A DNA stretch of 64,000 nucleotides from Cornus controversa (Eukaryota > Streptophyta > Magnoliopsida > Cornales > Cornaceae), in contig CM048845.1 of the NCBI GenBank assembly GCA_026545225.1, forward strand, positions 88,315,033 through 88,379,032. The letters run 5' to 3'. This document shows positions 1-11,181 of the stretch, piece after piece (the stretch's first letter is position 1; every line of letters begins with the position of its first letter). The notes beneath the pieces are model-generated. The model saw only the letters and a list, made by a program, of their open reading frames with translations. It had not been told where the DNA came from and did not search any database. The translations under genes and the position numbers were made by a program.

Positions 1-301
1 TTTCTGTACTCCCCCATATGAATAAGCATTTAGTGCATTTACACCAGCTAGTATAGTTTTGTTGGTTTGGTAGTGGTTGTTTCTGTTTTTCTAGATTTGG
101 ATGTGTCCTACAGGATGGGGGTAGACTTGGAAATGGGAGTAATAAAAAAAAATTCCAACTCTTCCCCAATTAGTTATAAAAAATAATAATAAATAATTAT
201 TTATTATATGAAATGATATGCGCACTGTGTTTTTCTATATTTAAAATCCACTTGCCTTTTTTTTAAAATGAAATGACTAAAATGTATTTCTAAGAGATTT
301 A

Positions 302-1342
302 GAGTCCGTTTGGGATTCTTTCCTAACCATTCAAATGCGTTTTTAATTCAAAAAGTTGAGATGAGAAGTGTTTGGTGAGAAAAAAAAGTGTGTTTAGAGA
401 GTGGAGTTTTAATTCAAAACACATTTTTTGGTAAAGCTTCTGAAATTGCATTCGAGCTACATTTATGATATTTTATGTCATTTTTTTTTTGGGATAATAT
501 AATCCTTATTTAGTTTTTTATAAATACAATATTAAACAAATGTGTTGAGTCTAAGAATCTCAAACAATCACTTTGTACCACGAATTTGTATCACTTTATG
601 TGAACTTGTTTTACTGAAAGAGAAAATAACAATGTTAAAGTCACGTTCATAGGGTAGCAATAAATTGATCACGTGTGTGTGTATATCACAAAAAAATTAC
701 TAATATTATTATTTTAATCAACTGTCTTTTCTACATTTTGTGTTTTATTTGATTATTTATTATTTGCAAGTGATATCAATATTATAATGCACGCATTATT
801 TACTATTCAATAATTGGATATTCAAAATAAGATGAGATCGATTGTTTTACTATTAAATGTGCTCATAGAATAGAGTGAAACTTTTTCACTCTATTTCATC
901 TAGACTCCTAAAAACATAAGAAATAAAGATACTATAGATTTTATACATTAGTCATATTTTTGGATACATAATATTTAGTTCGAGTAGTTGGCAATTCAAC
1001 CTAAGTCCAACTCTAATTAAGTTTGGGTTGAAAATTTTCAATCCAAGCTAAAAATGGTTGCACAAACTCATAAAAAAATGAATTTGGTTTGAGTTGGCCA
1101 GCCTAAGTTTCACCCCTAGACTAATGCACACGTTTATTACTGAATAGATAATATAATAAAATTAGTAATAAAAGTGTTTTAGGTAACATTGTTACTAAAC
1201 AAATTTAAAAGTGCTTTAAATTTTAAAAACACTTTATAGAATATATCACCAAACACAACATATTTTTTACTCACTGCAATTTTATGATAACTCTATTGAT
1301 AAAAGCACTTTCATCATTACAACAACAACGCCAAACAGACTC
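302..1342. mobile_element. Tourist-like (PIF/Harbinger) non-autonomous element
   Basis: The left end reads GAGTCCGTTTGGG and the reverse complement of the right end reads GAGTCTGTTTGGC, so the terminal inverted repeats differ at only two of 13 positions. TTA flanks both sides (299-301 and 1343-1345), the target duplication expected for PIF/Harbinger. No transposase is visible. At about 1.04 kb it is long for a Tourist MITE, partly because a hAT-like relic sits inside it at about 960-1117. Family assignment rests on the TIR and the target site. Confidence 0.75.
960..1117 (+). mobile_element. hAT-like non-autonomous element relic, nested in the Tourist-like element
   Basis: The stretch matches the right half of the better preserved element at 11711-12356 in the same orientation: shared blocks are a GTTGGCA(A/C)TTCAACC run, the following CTAATTAAGTT, a TTTTCAA(T/C)CCAAGCT run and the terminal CACCCCTAG. 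Only the right part is recognisable, and the left border is unclear. It shows that this repeat family has at least two copies in the window. Confidence 0.6.
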
Positions 1343-1529
1343 TTACAATACTATAATAGTCTCACACTCCACTTTTTTTTTTTTTTGAGATATTTTTTTA
1401 TTTCATTTTTTACAAAATTTAAATGAAGCATAAATACACACAAATGTAGCAAGCATTAGGTCTAAGAATCAAGTTATCTTAGGTACTACCAACTAGGAAA
1501 AAGTGTAAACATCACATTACATTCTTTTT

Positions 1530-2505
1530 AGGGTAAGTTACACTAACCTTTATGTGTTGGGCAAATTACACATGGATGGAGCATTTGAGGTCTATTACTC
1601 TCACCTATCCGGAAATTTGGCTCGTGTGCTTCACGACATCCCTAACGTTTTCTCTCCGTTAGAACCGTTAACTAAAATTTTGAAAATGACTATTTTGTCC
1701 TTCCCTTCAATGATATTGGGTAAATTACACTAAGCTCCTTTGAAGTTTGGTCAAATTGCACATGAATAAAGCATTTGATGGTCATTACTTTGACCTCCCC
1801 TAAACCCGTTAGTGAGTAGACAAACATTAAAATTAAGTGTGAAAAGTCAGTATTTCTCTTAAATAATAATATATTATTATAGTGCAAATATCTGTTAAAT
1901 TGAAAAGTCCTTTATACCCTTCAATTAAATATAACTTGTGTCAGGGTAGTTGTACATAAAAACTCTCTCTTTTTATCAAATATACATATATATACGAACA
2001 TGATTAAGCCGAAGGTTAGGATTTTGGTGTCGATTATGGTGCTAGATAATGATGTCAATGATAATGGCGATCGCTCTTTATTTTGCTCCCCATATGGATC
2101 ATTATTACCATCGACTTGCTTTGAAGGATAATATAAGTGACTATTATTGTCTTTTCATACAAGGGAATGACAATATAACCATTTTTAAAAATTTCTTCAC
2201 CATTCCAGTAGAAAAAATATGACAAGGGTGTCGTTGAGCACACGCGCCAAACTTTAGGGAATGTTAAAGTAATAAACTTCAAACGCTCTACTCGTGTGTA
2301 ATTTAGCAAAACTTCAAAGGAGGTTAATGTAATTTATCTATGATATTTTAATATAAAATATTAAGGGTAAAAATGACATTTTATACTATAACTTAACGTC
2401 CGTTAGAAGTTTAGCGTCTGTAAAAAATGTTAGTAATAACGATCAAACGCTCCACTTATGTATAATTTGTCCAAATCTCAGAGGGAAGTCAGTATAATTT
2501 ACCCT
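1530..2505. mobile_element. TIR element, outer copy (unclassified, GGGTAA...TTACCC ends)
   Basis: The left end (GGGTAAGTTACACTAACC) is repeated in inverted form at the right end (GGGTAAATTATACTGACT as reverse complement), and similarity continues inward for about 60 bp through an AAATTACACAT(G)G-type block. No coding capacity is visible; the short open frames inside do not resemble proteins. A second, related pair of inverted ends lies inside it (1718-2338). Superfamily is not settled; a Mutator-type origin is one possibility. Confidence 0.6.
1718..2338. mobile_element. TIR element, inner nested copy of the same family
   Basis: The left end GGGTAAATTACACTAAGC and the reverse complement of the right end (GATAAATTACATTAACC) continue into a shared CTCCTTTGAAGTTT block and then a CACA(T/C)GA(A/G)TA(A/G)AGC block. 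It therefore has its own inverted ends inside the outer copy, as in a self-insertion. It is non-coding. Confidence 0.55.
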
Positions 2506-2786
2506 TCCTTTTATTATCAGAGTCCATTTCTCTTCATCCTTTATATTTTTCTAATATAAACTCAAAAATTCATGAATGTTTAACCATTAAAATTGTAGAT
2601 AAGATAAAATTCACTTGCCAAACTAAAACATTACTTGCACTTTTTATCAGTATATAAAATTTCAAATACACTTGGAAAGAAAAGTATATATAGAAATATG
2701 TATATAGTATATAAGTGCATATATTTATATACATAGAAGTGTTTTAGGTCGCAACAATTCCTTCAACCTTCTAGAAGAGGGTATCT

Positions 2787-3400
2787 GAATTATTTAATTC
2801 TTCTCCAATGAATCAGAAAGTCAGGCCATTCTACAGCTTTCATTTAGCTTAGAGGAGCCATGGATGGGATCACATGGGGCTACACAACTAAAGGAAAATT
2901 TTCTGTGAGGTCCGCATATCTATTTTTGAAGGAGGTAATGGAGCATAATCTACCTTTCAACCTCACTAGAACAAATTCTGGAAATATCTATGGAGGCTCA
3001 AGATTAAGAAAAAAAGTTAAGGGTCTGTTATTTTTTGCTAATAATTAAAAACTGTAAATTCATTTCAAAATTATAGAAGACAGTTCTTTTTTCACCTTCT
3101 TAAATTGATTTTGAAAACATCTTTTAAAAAATTGTCAAGCAAACAATTTTGTTGTACAATTTTTGAATTTTCAATTCTTTACAAATAAAAAATTATTTTT
3201 ACAAAAAAAAAAACTGAATTAAACAGGCCTTAAGCTATTTTTTTTTTTTTGAGGTGAGCTCATGCCAAACTTGCAACTCTTCGCTCACAGTTGGAGAGAG
3301 GAATTAATGTGGATTTTATTTTGAGGGTATGTGGTCTTGAACATGAAACTTTTGAGCATTGCATACCAAAATGTTTCGATGGCTATAATTATATATTTTT
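2787..3400 (+). mobile_element. LINE 3' fragment (zf-RVT region), interrupted
   Basis: The frame at 2860 reads DGITWGYTTKGKFSVRSAY, the conserved segment just after the reverse transcriptase of plant L1-type LINEs. After an interruption, 3271-3390 reads GINVDFILRVCGLEHETFEHC, the zinc-binding zf-RVT segment with its Cys-x-Cys/His pattern. No EN or RT core is present, so this is a short 3' remnant. A Tourist-like MITE (about 3021-3229) splits the two pieces. Confidence 0.75.
3021..3229. mobile_element. Tourist-like MITE inside the LINE fragment
   Basis: Ends read GGGTCTGTTA on the left and, as reverse complement, GGCCTGTTTA on the right, the usual Tourist-type start. TTAA flanks both sides (3017-3020 and 3230-3233), compatible with a TWA target duplication. 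The body is about 210 bp, AT-rich and non-coding. Borders may be off by two bases. Confidence 0.6.
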
Positions 3401-3479
3401 GTACATGTTTACTAAAGTGTTTTATCGTACAATTTTTAAATTATTGATAAATTATTATCAAAATGTTAATTAAATGCCA

Positions 3480-5455
3480 AAAAATAGAGAACAGAATTTT
3501 TTGTATAAAATTTTATGTTCAAAAGGAAATTCTCTAAAATGAAACAAACGTTACTTAAAAGCTAAAAGTAGTGAAAATTTAGACATAAATTATCCGATAA
3601 TTGTCCCGTGTATGTGAAACCAAAAAAAATAATTGTAAAGTGTTACGAGAGATGCGACAAGAATCTTCGATAAATAAATAATTCAATAATATTGTACACC
3701 TTTTCACTTGGTCACGCAAGGTCATGGACAATGGCTTGGTCGTCTAAGTCGCAATCAATCAATCTATTGGGGCTGAGCCCCTCTAGGTAGGTCCGAATTT
3801 CCAAGTTGCTATGTAAATGCATTTACTACTATATTGTAAAAAGCGATGAGGACAAGACATGGCCTTCCCATTTCTTCACGCCTTCGCTGTAAAAATGTTG
3901 ACTGTTGTTCATCTACTTTTTAATTTTTCGTGTGGTCAGTGGTGTTTTCTGTAGCTTTCATATGTCTATAAAATATAGAGATCCATATATATGTACATGT
4001 ATGATCATGCAGGAATATAAAGAACACGTATACGATCGTTATACAAAAGATTTTATATTGATGATAATGATGATGGAACAGTAAAAATAGATCACACCTC
4101 AAAGATCTCTCTCTTACATTTCATTCGGCTAGGGTTATAATATAATCCGCCTAATTTAATTTATATATGTATGACTTCATTTTATATTTCCCGACAGCAG
4201 CCTCTTGATGTGTTGGACATCATGATATTGTTTGTATATATGATTTCGTTTATATATATATATTTTTTGAAACCAACCTCTTCATGTGTTAGACATGGTA
4301 TATTGTTTGGTTCAAGGAACATGCGAGTGTCATTTTGTGCTCCATTAAATATATAAAGTAACACACTCAAATGAGAGTAATAATATTTGAAAAAAATTAA
4401 TTTAATAATTCTATCTTCTTTAGTCCATGTGTAATCTCAATTATTAGTGGATGTATTTCATTTTTAACAACATATTGGTTGAAACAAAAGAAATTAATCT
4501 TTCCTTCTTTCGTGCTAAATAATGTGGGTTAGTTCCCTATTTATAACTTCTCAAGTCTCTATAATATTACAGTAATAAAGTTGAGAAAGCATTAATACAA
4601 AAATTAAATTTTTAAAGAAATTCTTTAACCGATTCTTGAGTTGGATCTCACTTATGGTGATATATTAATTTATGATTTATGGTTGATGTCTACATGTATT
4701 TGACCACTCTCTACCATGACTTGCCCTACAAAGTGAAAGATGACACAAGCCAAGTAACCAAGTAAATGGAGAAGCAAAAGAAATGACCCGGGTTTTCAAC
4801 CTTAATTCAGAGCTATCATGTGATCCTAATCAATCACAAGTTGCGGTGACTAAATATGTCAACTTTATTTAATTTTTTGGTTGAGTGACAACTTATAATT
4901 GATCGAGACTATATGATTCCAAATCATATAATAATTTTTTGAGAAAATGAGGTGATCATACCTCCCATATAGGTATCAAAAAGTTTTCACCTTTAGTATC
5001 TAATTCTAAATCTTCGAATCCCTTGCATCATTGAGGTGTGGACTTTAATTACTGAGTCATTTAGGCCTAATGAGCATGTCCATGACAATGACAAGAGAAA
5101 TGGTAGTGGTGTTGTGATCATTATTATCGTCATTATCTTAATTCTATATGAATGGAGTCGATCACGTGAATTCTCTACATAAATTTTATAGTTGAGAGTA
5201 GTGTTGATGACTTTCCAAATGGAGCCTATTAAGAAAGGTCCTTTTTTTTTTCAAACCTAACATACGACACTTTTTTAAAGTCCAAAAGCAACAATAACTT
5301 AGAAAAGTGACATGGTACCTTGATTATCCAGCTTGAAACATTGATACCAAATTCATGTAACAATTACATGAATGACTCTTTGTGCTATGTTCTGAAAGGG
5401 TGGTCTTGAGTTGGATTTTCAAATTAAGACATAGATACCAAATTGTAATGGTTAA
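3480..5455. other. Intergenic, no gene recognised; small local duplication
   Basis: I see no coding region. At 4200-4233 and 4279-4311 a block of about 33 bp is repeated (CCTCTTGATGTGTTGGACAT versus CCTCTTCATGTGTTAGACAT), each copy followed by ATATTGTTTG. The left end of this stretch lies downstream of the LINE fragment and the right end meets the 3' remains of the receptor-kinase pseudogene. Confidence 0.5.
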
Positions 5456-5459
5456 GTTA

Positions 5460-6019
5460 CACAAAATGAATTGAATTCTCACTGTACAACTTTCTTGGGC
5501 GCTTTTACTGGCGATTTGCTTGTAAATGTGTTTTCTTTAGGCAAGTAAAAAAGAAGGCGCAAACCAAATTCATCTGTTGAATGCTCAATTAAACACAGTT
5601 ACCCTGCTTCACCAAAATATAATCCAGAGGGGATCAACTTTCATATCTTTATTTGATCACTTAAGGTTGAACCTAAATACTTGTTCAGCCCTAAGTGATC
5701 AAATTAAGGATTAACTTTATTTGATCACTTATGTTGGGACCATTAGCTCCAATGCTCTACCTTCTTTCCACAATTTCCATGCCTGAGACAAGTCCGATTT
5801 CATGCATAATCGTTGTCAGTGTTAGATTCCTCATATGCATCAAAGTTTCTTGGTAATGAACTTTTAAGGAAAGATTGGATTTGATTCAGTAACATACATA
5901 TCCAATAAGGTTGAGTGGGTGTTCTGAATGATACCATCTATTATTCTTCTTACTACTCACAATCTCTAGCGGTAAAACTCTGAAGCTGAACATCTGTCTT
6001 AATTGAAACAATGTCGTTG
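5460..6019 (-). pseudogene. G-type lectin receptor kinase pseudogene (CES101-like), 3' part
   Basis: Read on the minus strand, the exon from 6019 to 5898 follows a TTCTTCAG acceptor and encodes kinase subdomain IX-X sequence. After an early frame slip relative to functional homologues it reads LEIVSSKKNNRWYHSEHP and then LNLIGY, ending at a GTATGT donor. The next exon starts at 5782 after a CTCAG acceptor with AWKLWKEGRALELMVPT and then runs into a stop and a small palindromic insertion (5646-5738). Weak traces of the C-terminal exon lie at about 5460-5610. The 5' part of the same gene continues on the far side of the CACTA element, from about 16074 upward. The first residues of the 6019 exon (the expected GYMSPEYA) are missing. 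This is host sequence and clearly dead. Confidence 0.8.
5646..5738. repeat. Small palindromic insertion in the receptor-kinase pseudogene
   Basis: The motif TTTATTTGATCACTTA occurs at both ends of this stretch, and its inverted form TAAGTGATCAAA occurs in the middle. The exon that reads AWKLWKEGRALELM stops matching the kinase family at its border, so it is probably a small insertion. Confidence 0.45.
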
Positions 6020-6725
6020 CTGAAGAAATAATTGACCAAAGTTTTTAGTGTTTTATATTTTGTGGGCACACACAAATGATTTAATACATTTTTTTTTCCA
6101 GTAAAGCACAAGTCACTACAAGAAATTTATCTTTTAACGACAGACTTTTTACGGAGGACCCGCATAGTCTGTGGTAGAAAGTGACTTTCTACGACGGGCC
6201 CACGTAGCCTGTGGTGAAAAGAAATTTTTTACGGCGGGCCCAGATAGCCCCCCGTAGAAAATACTTTTTACGACGGTCCTATGTCGCCCACCGTTGATTG
6301 AAAGTGACTTTCCACCACTGACTAGGGCCGTGGTGGAAATTTTTATAACTATTACGGGCGAAGCTCGTGATGTAAGGTCTTATTTTTTTTAGAAATTTAA
6401 TTTAATTTTTTGCGGTATTTTTTTTTTAAGAATTAAACTTCGCGCGGTACCCAGACACAATACCCTAATTCTCTCTCTCCCCCCTTCCTCAAAATATTCG
6501 CATACAGATAAGAGGAAAAAAATTTGCTCTATTGAGTGAAAGAGATGGGTAAAGAGCTTTAGAGAGAAACCGAGAGTGAGAGAAAGTAAGAGGGGGCAAA
6601 GGGTTTCAGTGAGATAAAGAGGAAGAGAGAGTTAGAGATAGAAATCGTGAGAGATCAAGAGGAAAAATAAGCCTTATTTTAGAACTTAGATTTCATAATT
6701 ACTCAGTTGTGTGCTCAATTTGAAT

Positions 6726-6785
6726 ATGGAAGCTTCAAGTGATCGAAGAACGAGAAGCCGAGACAAAGATTCCTTTCAAATGCTG
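6726..6785 (+). CDS. Candidate first coding exon inside the CACTA element
   Basis: An ATG at 6726 opens 20 codons (MEASSDRRTRSRDKD and five more residues) that end in phase 0 at a good donor, CTG followed by GTAGGT at 6786. It lies about 600 bp inside the transposon, after a purine-rich GAGAGA tract (6540-6660) that looks like a plant 5' leader. I do not recognise the peptide. A possible next exon at 10464-10499 (acceptor TTCAAG, donor CAGGTATGG) would continue IRRVVVEHCTQ in phase, but support is weak. It could be the transposon's own leader exon or the start of a chimeric transcript into the captured fragments; both ideas are inference. Confidence 0.3.
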
Positions 6786-6958
6786 GTAGGTACTGTTCGA
6801 ATCACCCTTCATTTGTTAAGTTTAAATTCATCTCTCTCATGCATAGTCGTACACAATCTACACAGGTGCACACCTATATCATGATGATTTGCATGATTCA
6901 CTTCTTCTTTGAGTTGATTGAGGGTTGTTTCCTGATTTTTCCAAATATGCATTTCTAT

Positions 6959-9900
6959 TGAAATGCCCCCACAAAATTTCACGCATGAGGTGGCCAGTTT
7001 CATACAAAAAACCTGAGGAATATTAACAACTGATAGCAACAAGCATATAATACAAAAGACAGACTAAAATAAATTCTAAAAGTTAAACAGAAAATTCCAC
7101 TGAATTGAAATAACTGATAAACAACTAAATAAGTGTCTGGTAATACAATTTGAAAGTCTCATAACCCAAGGACCCCTTAACCACAAAAACCAAAAGTTTT
7201 TAATTCTAAATTAATACCAACGATCAAAGTCTCAAAAGTTCATAGTCTGACTCTTGAAGAAGATAAGTTACTACCCTGTAACTGATGAGATGAGATGTCT
7301 ACTATAATCAAACCTTAAAACTCCATCCTTGTGGTAGAACCTACCTGGGACCTGAAATGTCAACAAAGTGGGTTAAACCTACGAGCAAGTTCTATCTACT
7401 ACATCCCAATTATAGAACCAATATACATACTCTCAGTATAAGGTACACAAAAGAAATTCATAGATTTAACATACAAGTCCTTCTTTAACTAGTTCATGTC
7501 TACAAAAAAAAAAATTATAAAAATTATCTTTGACAATTTTCCATCAAAACCCTTATCATAAAATAATGAACATATTCTTTAAGTTCAGGAGAAAGAAACA
7601 TCAACATGTATAATACCAAGTTAAGCAATCTTGACATGCCACCATTTTTATCCTTTGATACCTTAATAGGTACAGGTATAAACATAATTGTCATTCCCTA
7701 TCTAGTTCATATTTTCATAAATAAAAATCATCTAACACATTGTCCAACAAACCTTTATCATTCAACAATGAACACATTCTTTAAATTCAAAATAAAGAAG
7801 CATATGCATGTATTTTTATTAAATCTAGGCAATCCTGACATGCCACCATTATTATTCAGGGATACCTTAATAGGTATTGGTAATCCTGACATGCTCATGA
7901 CAATCCTTACAAGCCTCCTTAATTTTAGATACCTTAATAGATATTGGCAATCCTGACATATCTTGACAATCCTGACATGTCAAATATAATGTATAAATAT
8001 TAGGTATTGGCGATCCTGACACGTCTTGGCAATCCTGACATGCCAAATATAATGTATAGACCCCTTATTAGGCATTGGTGATCTTGACACGCCTTGGCAA
8101 TCTTAACATATCAAATATAATGTATGGATACCTTATTACATGAATAAGAAGAAGTGCACAATTATTGAAAATGCACCAGACATAAGGATTTAAATTATCG
8201 GGTATCCAAATATCACAAGGAGATAACTCGTTCACAAAATAAATTATACCAAATGTATCATGGATAATTATAACTTTAAGAAGAAAACAGTTAAGACAAT
8301 AAAATAACACGACCATCCATTACAGGATCAAATACTCAACCAAGCCTCCAATGCACTCAAATCTTCGAGATAGTCTAAACCTAACTCTAATCTAGGTTTT
8401 CGGCCTATTCTGCTTCTAAGAACCCTATTTAATCATTCTGGGATATTCTGGAATATTCAAAAAAAATTAAAAATATTTTTCTAGCAAAAGAAATTAAAAC
8501 ATAGTTTTAAGGCATACTTTAGAATCGATAAGATTAGAAAGAAAATTCATTTCCACCTAAAATTTAAAACCCAAGTGTATTTCATCCCTATAAAGTTACT
8601 TGAATTTTTTTTAGAATTTTCTGGAATTTAAAACTATTTTCTAAAATAAAAGAAGGTGAAAACTCAACTTTTAGACACTTTTAAAAATCAATTGAACTAC
8701 AAGGGAAGCTCATTTCGAGATAAAAATTTAGACCCAAGTTCATTTAACCTTCAAGAAGTTACATTAAAAATTTAGAAATTTTAGGAAACTTTTAATTATT
8801 TTCTAAAATAAAAGAAGGTTAAAAATCCAATTTTAGGACACTTCAAAAATCAATTTAAAAACAAGGGTAAATCAATTGAACATGAAATTTAAAACCCAAG
8901 CTCTTTAAACCCCCAGAAAATTGACATAAAATTTTTGGGAATTTTTGGAATTATAAAAGTATTTTTCAAAAAATATTTTTCAAAATTTCAAGTTTTTTCA
9001 AAAATTCAAAAAAAATATCATAATACTTCGAAATGGGCTCATATCGGACCTAGAGGTGGGCCCTCGCGATTGGGGCAGAAAAATATCTTTCCAGCCACTG
9101 GCTGGCACCGGCCGAAATCGCCCCCACGCGTCGGCGGCGAGCGTGGGGGACACGCACCTGCTGGGGTTGTTTTCCCCAGCGCGCATGGCAGCGCGTTGGG
9201 GGATTTTTCTGGCCTGTTTTTGGCATCATCCGACTTCTGTTCAGCCCCATTTTTGTATCAAACTTTCCCCCTTGATCCCCTCTACCCATTGGTGCAAAAA
9301 GCCCCATCAACAATGACCCGAATCGAAACCCCTAATTCACAAGTTCTAAGGTTCTTTGCAAAAATTCAAAAATTAAAGTCAAATTTCTCAATGATCTATT
9401 TTTCTAAAGATCAATGGTCGTTTATTGGACAATCACAACACACAAGGTTTACGAATTAACATCTCTTTGCATCCCATATTCATGCATGAACAAATTTCTA
9501 TACATTATAGACATACATGAAATATATATGCATAGATTCATACATATATAAATCTATAATCCTACATACAGTTAGTATAATCAATTCTCACAAAATTTAT
9601 CAACAAGAAGTAACAGAAAATAAACATACAATTATACACAAATTTTCAATATAAACATAATCCTTAAACCTAGACTATGCATACGGATTCAAATGGGAAG
9701 AGAATAATCAAACTGGACTCTTTGAAGATTCAACAACTCGTTCACCCGATCGTTCCTTCACTCCCTTCTCTCTTTCATTTACTCTCTTGATTTCTGTGCA
9801 TAAAGTAAACGGAAGAAATCCTAATCTCTTATTTTCTTTTGTCTTAATTAATATTATTCTATATATTTTTTCTAAAAACCAAAAACTAAAAAAGAAAATA

Positions 9901-10305
9901 AAATAAAATAATCTAACTATAACCTTGACCCATCAACTTAAGCATGTCCCTAGCCTAACCATTTCAGCCCAGATTCCTCCCTAGCCCAATCTAAAGCATT
10001 TAAAAGATTTTAATTAGACAATACACAATCAGTGAACAATTCTCATAAAATGATAAAAAAAATAAAATAGAGAAATTCACATGAAATAATTGGAATCTAT
10101 AAAGACAAAAACAATCCACATAAAATGATAAATAAAATCAAACTTATCAATTCACGTGAAATGATAAAATGCATATAAAGAAAAAGCAACTCACATAAAA
10201 TGATTAAAAAAAATAAAGGCAAAGCATTTCACACGAATTAATTAAACTAATAAAAGCAATTCAAATTTTAAAAATAATTGACGTCCAAATTTGCGGGGTA
10301 TTACA
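6959..10305 (-). mobile_element. Solo LTR of a Ty3-type (Tekay/Del-like) element, fossil
   Basis: On the minus strand it starts TGTAATACCCCG at 10305 and ends CCCCCATTTCA... reading out at 6959, typical long Tekay/Del-type LTR ends. TCTAT occurs immediately outside both ends (6954-6958 and 10306-10310), a perfect 5 bp target duplication, so this 3.35 kb block is one insertion. No gag or pol is recognisable, which fits a solo LTR left by recombination. Inside lie a degenerate tandem run of an AATCCTGACATGCC-type unit (about 7630-8110) and a strikingly GC-rich patch (9030-9300) usual for these LTRs. The intact target duplication suggests moderate age; no second LTR exists here for dating. Confidence 0.75.
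7820..8110 (+). repeat. Degenerate tandem repeat inside the solo LTR
   Basis: The phrase AATCCTGACATG(CC) recurs at least eight times between 7630 and 8110, often joined to ACCTTAATAGGTATTGG or to AAATATAATGTATA. Spacing is irregular. It belongs to the LTR and is non-coding. Confidence 0.6.
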
Positions 10306-11181
10306 TCTATTTTCTGAAACCTGTGCTTTGAATTGTGTTTTGTTGCTGCTATTTTCATATTTACTTATCAAAAAAAGAAAAAGAAAAAGAAAAGAAAGCG
10401 CCTTGAAATTTTGGATATCACATTCTTTTCCTAATTACCTTTAGGTTTTCTCACTAATGCTTCAAGATCAGGAGAGTGGTTGTGGAGCATTGCACTCAGG
10501 TATGGACACCAGTGCCTCCACTAAATTTTGAAGATAATTTTGAATATCTTCGTTTTATGTGCAAGAGTAAAAAAATTATGTGATGTTCGTTATGGATGGT
10601 GAATCCCTGTTTACTAGGGTAACATAGCCGAAATGAGTTGTAAACACACACACCATGGTGGACAAGTTGATTTCCTCTTTTACATTTTGTTCATCTTAAA
10701 ATTTCATTTTGTGTTAAATATAATTTTTTTTGAAGTTGGGGTATGTGACTCTTAATTTAGAGTTGACATATGTATTCTTCATTGAGGGATTTTTTGGGTT
10801 ATTGTTGAAAAAAGTTGTTGAAAGATCCAATATTTTAGATTATGAACTTGCAAGTAGAAGAAGTTTATATACAACTAGATTGTGAGCATACCTGAACACT
10901 AGATTGTTAACATGTTTTTTAGGTGTGCCTTGGTTGCATCTTGCTTGGCTTGATTTCATTTCTTGCTTGAATTAGTGAAATGTCTGATGTCATTATGGAA
11001 GGAATTGACAATAATATTATTCTATTTGAATTAATACCGTAACTCTGAAACATCCTTATTTTAGTGCCTTCTTAACTTTTCTTCCTGTTTAAGATATAAA
11101 GGTAGACACTAGTACCTAACTTTCCTTTTTTTCCCTCTTCAATATCACTTATTAACATGCTTTCTTGTTGGAAACTTCTAG

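Noticed and set aside
6130-6360. Regular short repeats as a CRISPR-like array
   Set aside because: They are inverted, degenerate CACTA subterminal repeats without uniform spacers, in a plant nuclear context.
8935-9459. Open frame of 174 codons and overlapping frames on both strands
   Set aside because: It lies in the GC-rich patch of the solo LTR, shows no family resemblance, and several frames are open there because stops are rare in GC-rich sequence.
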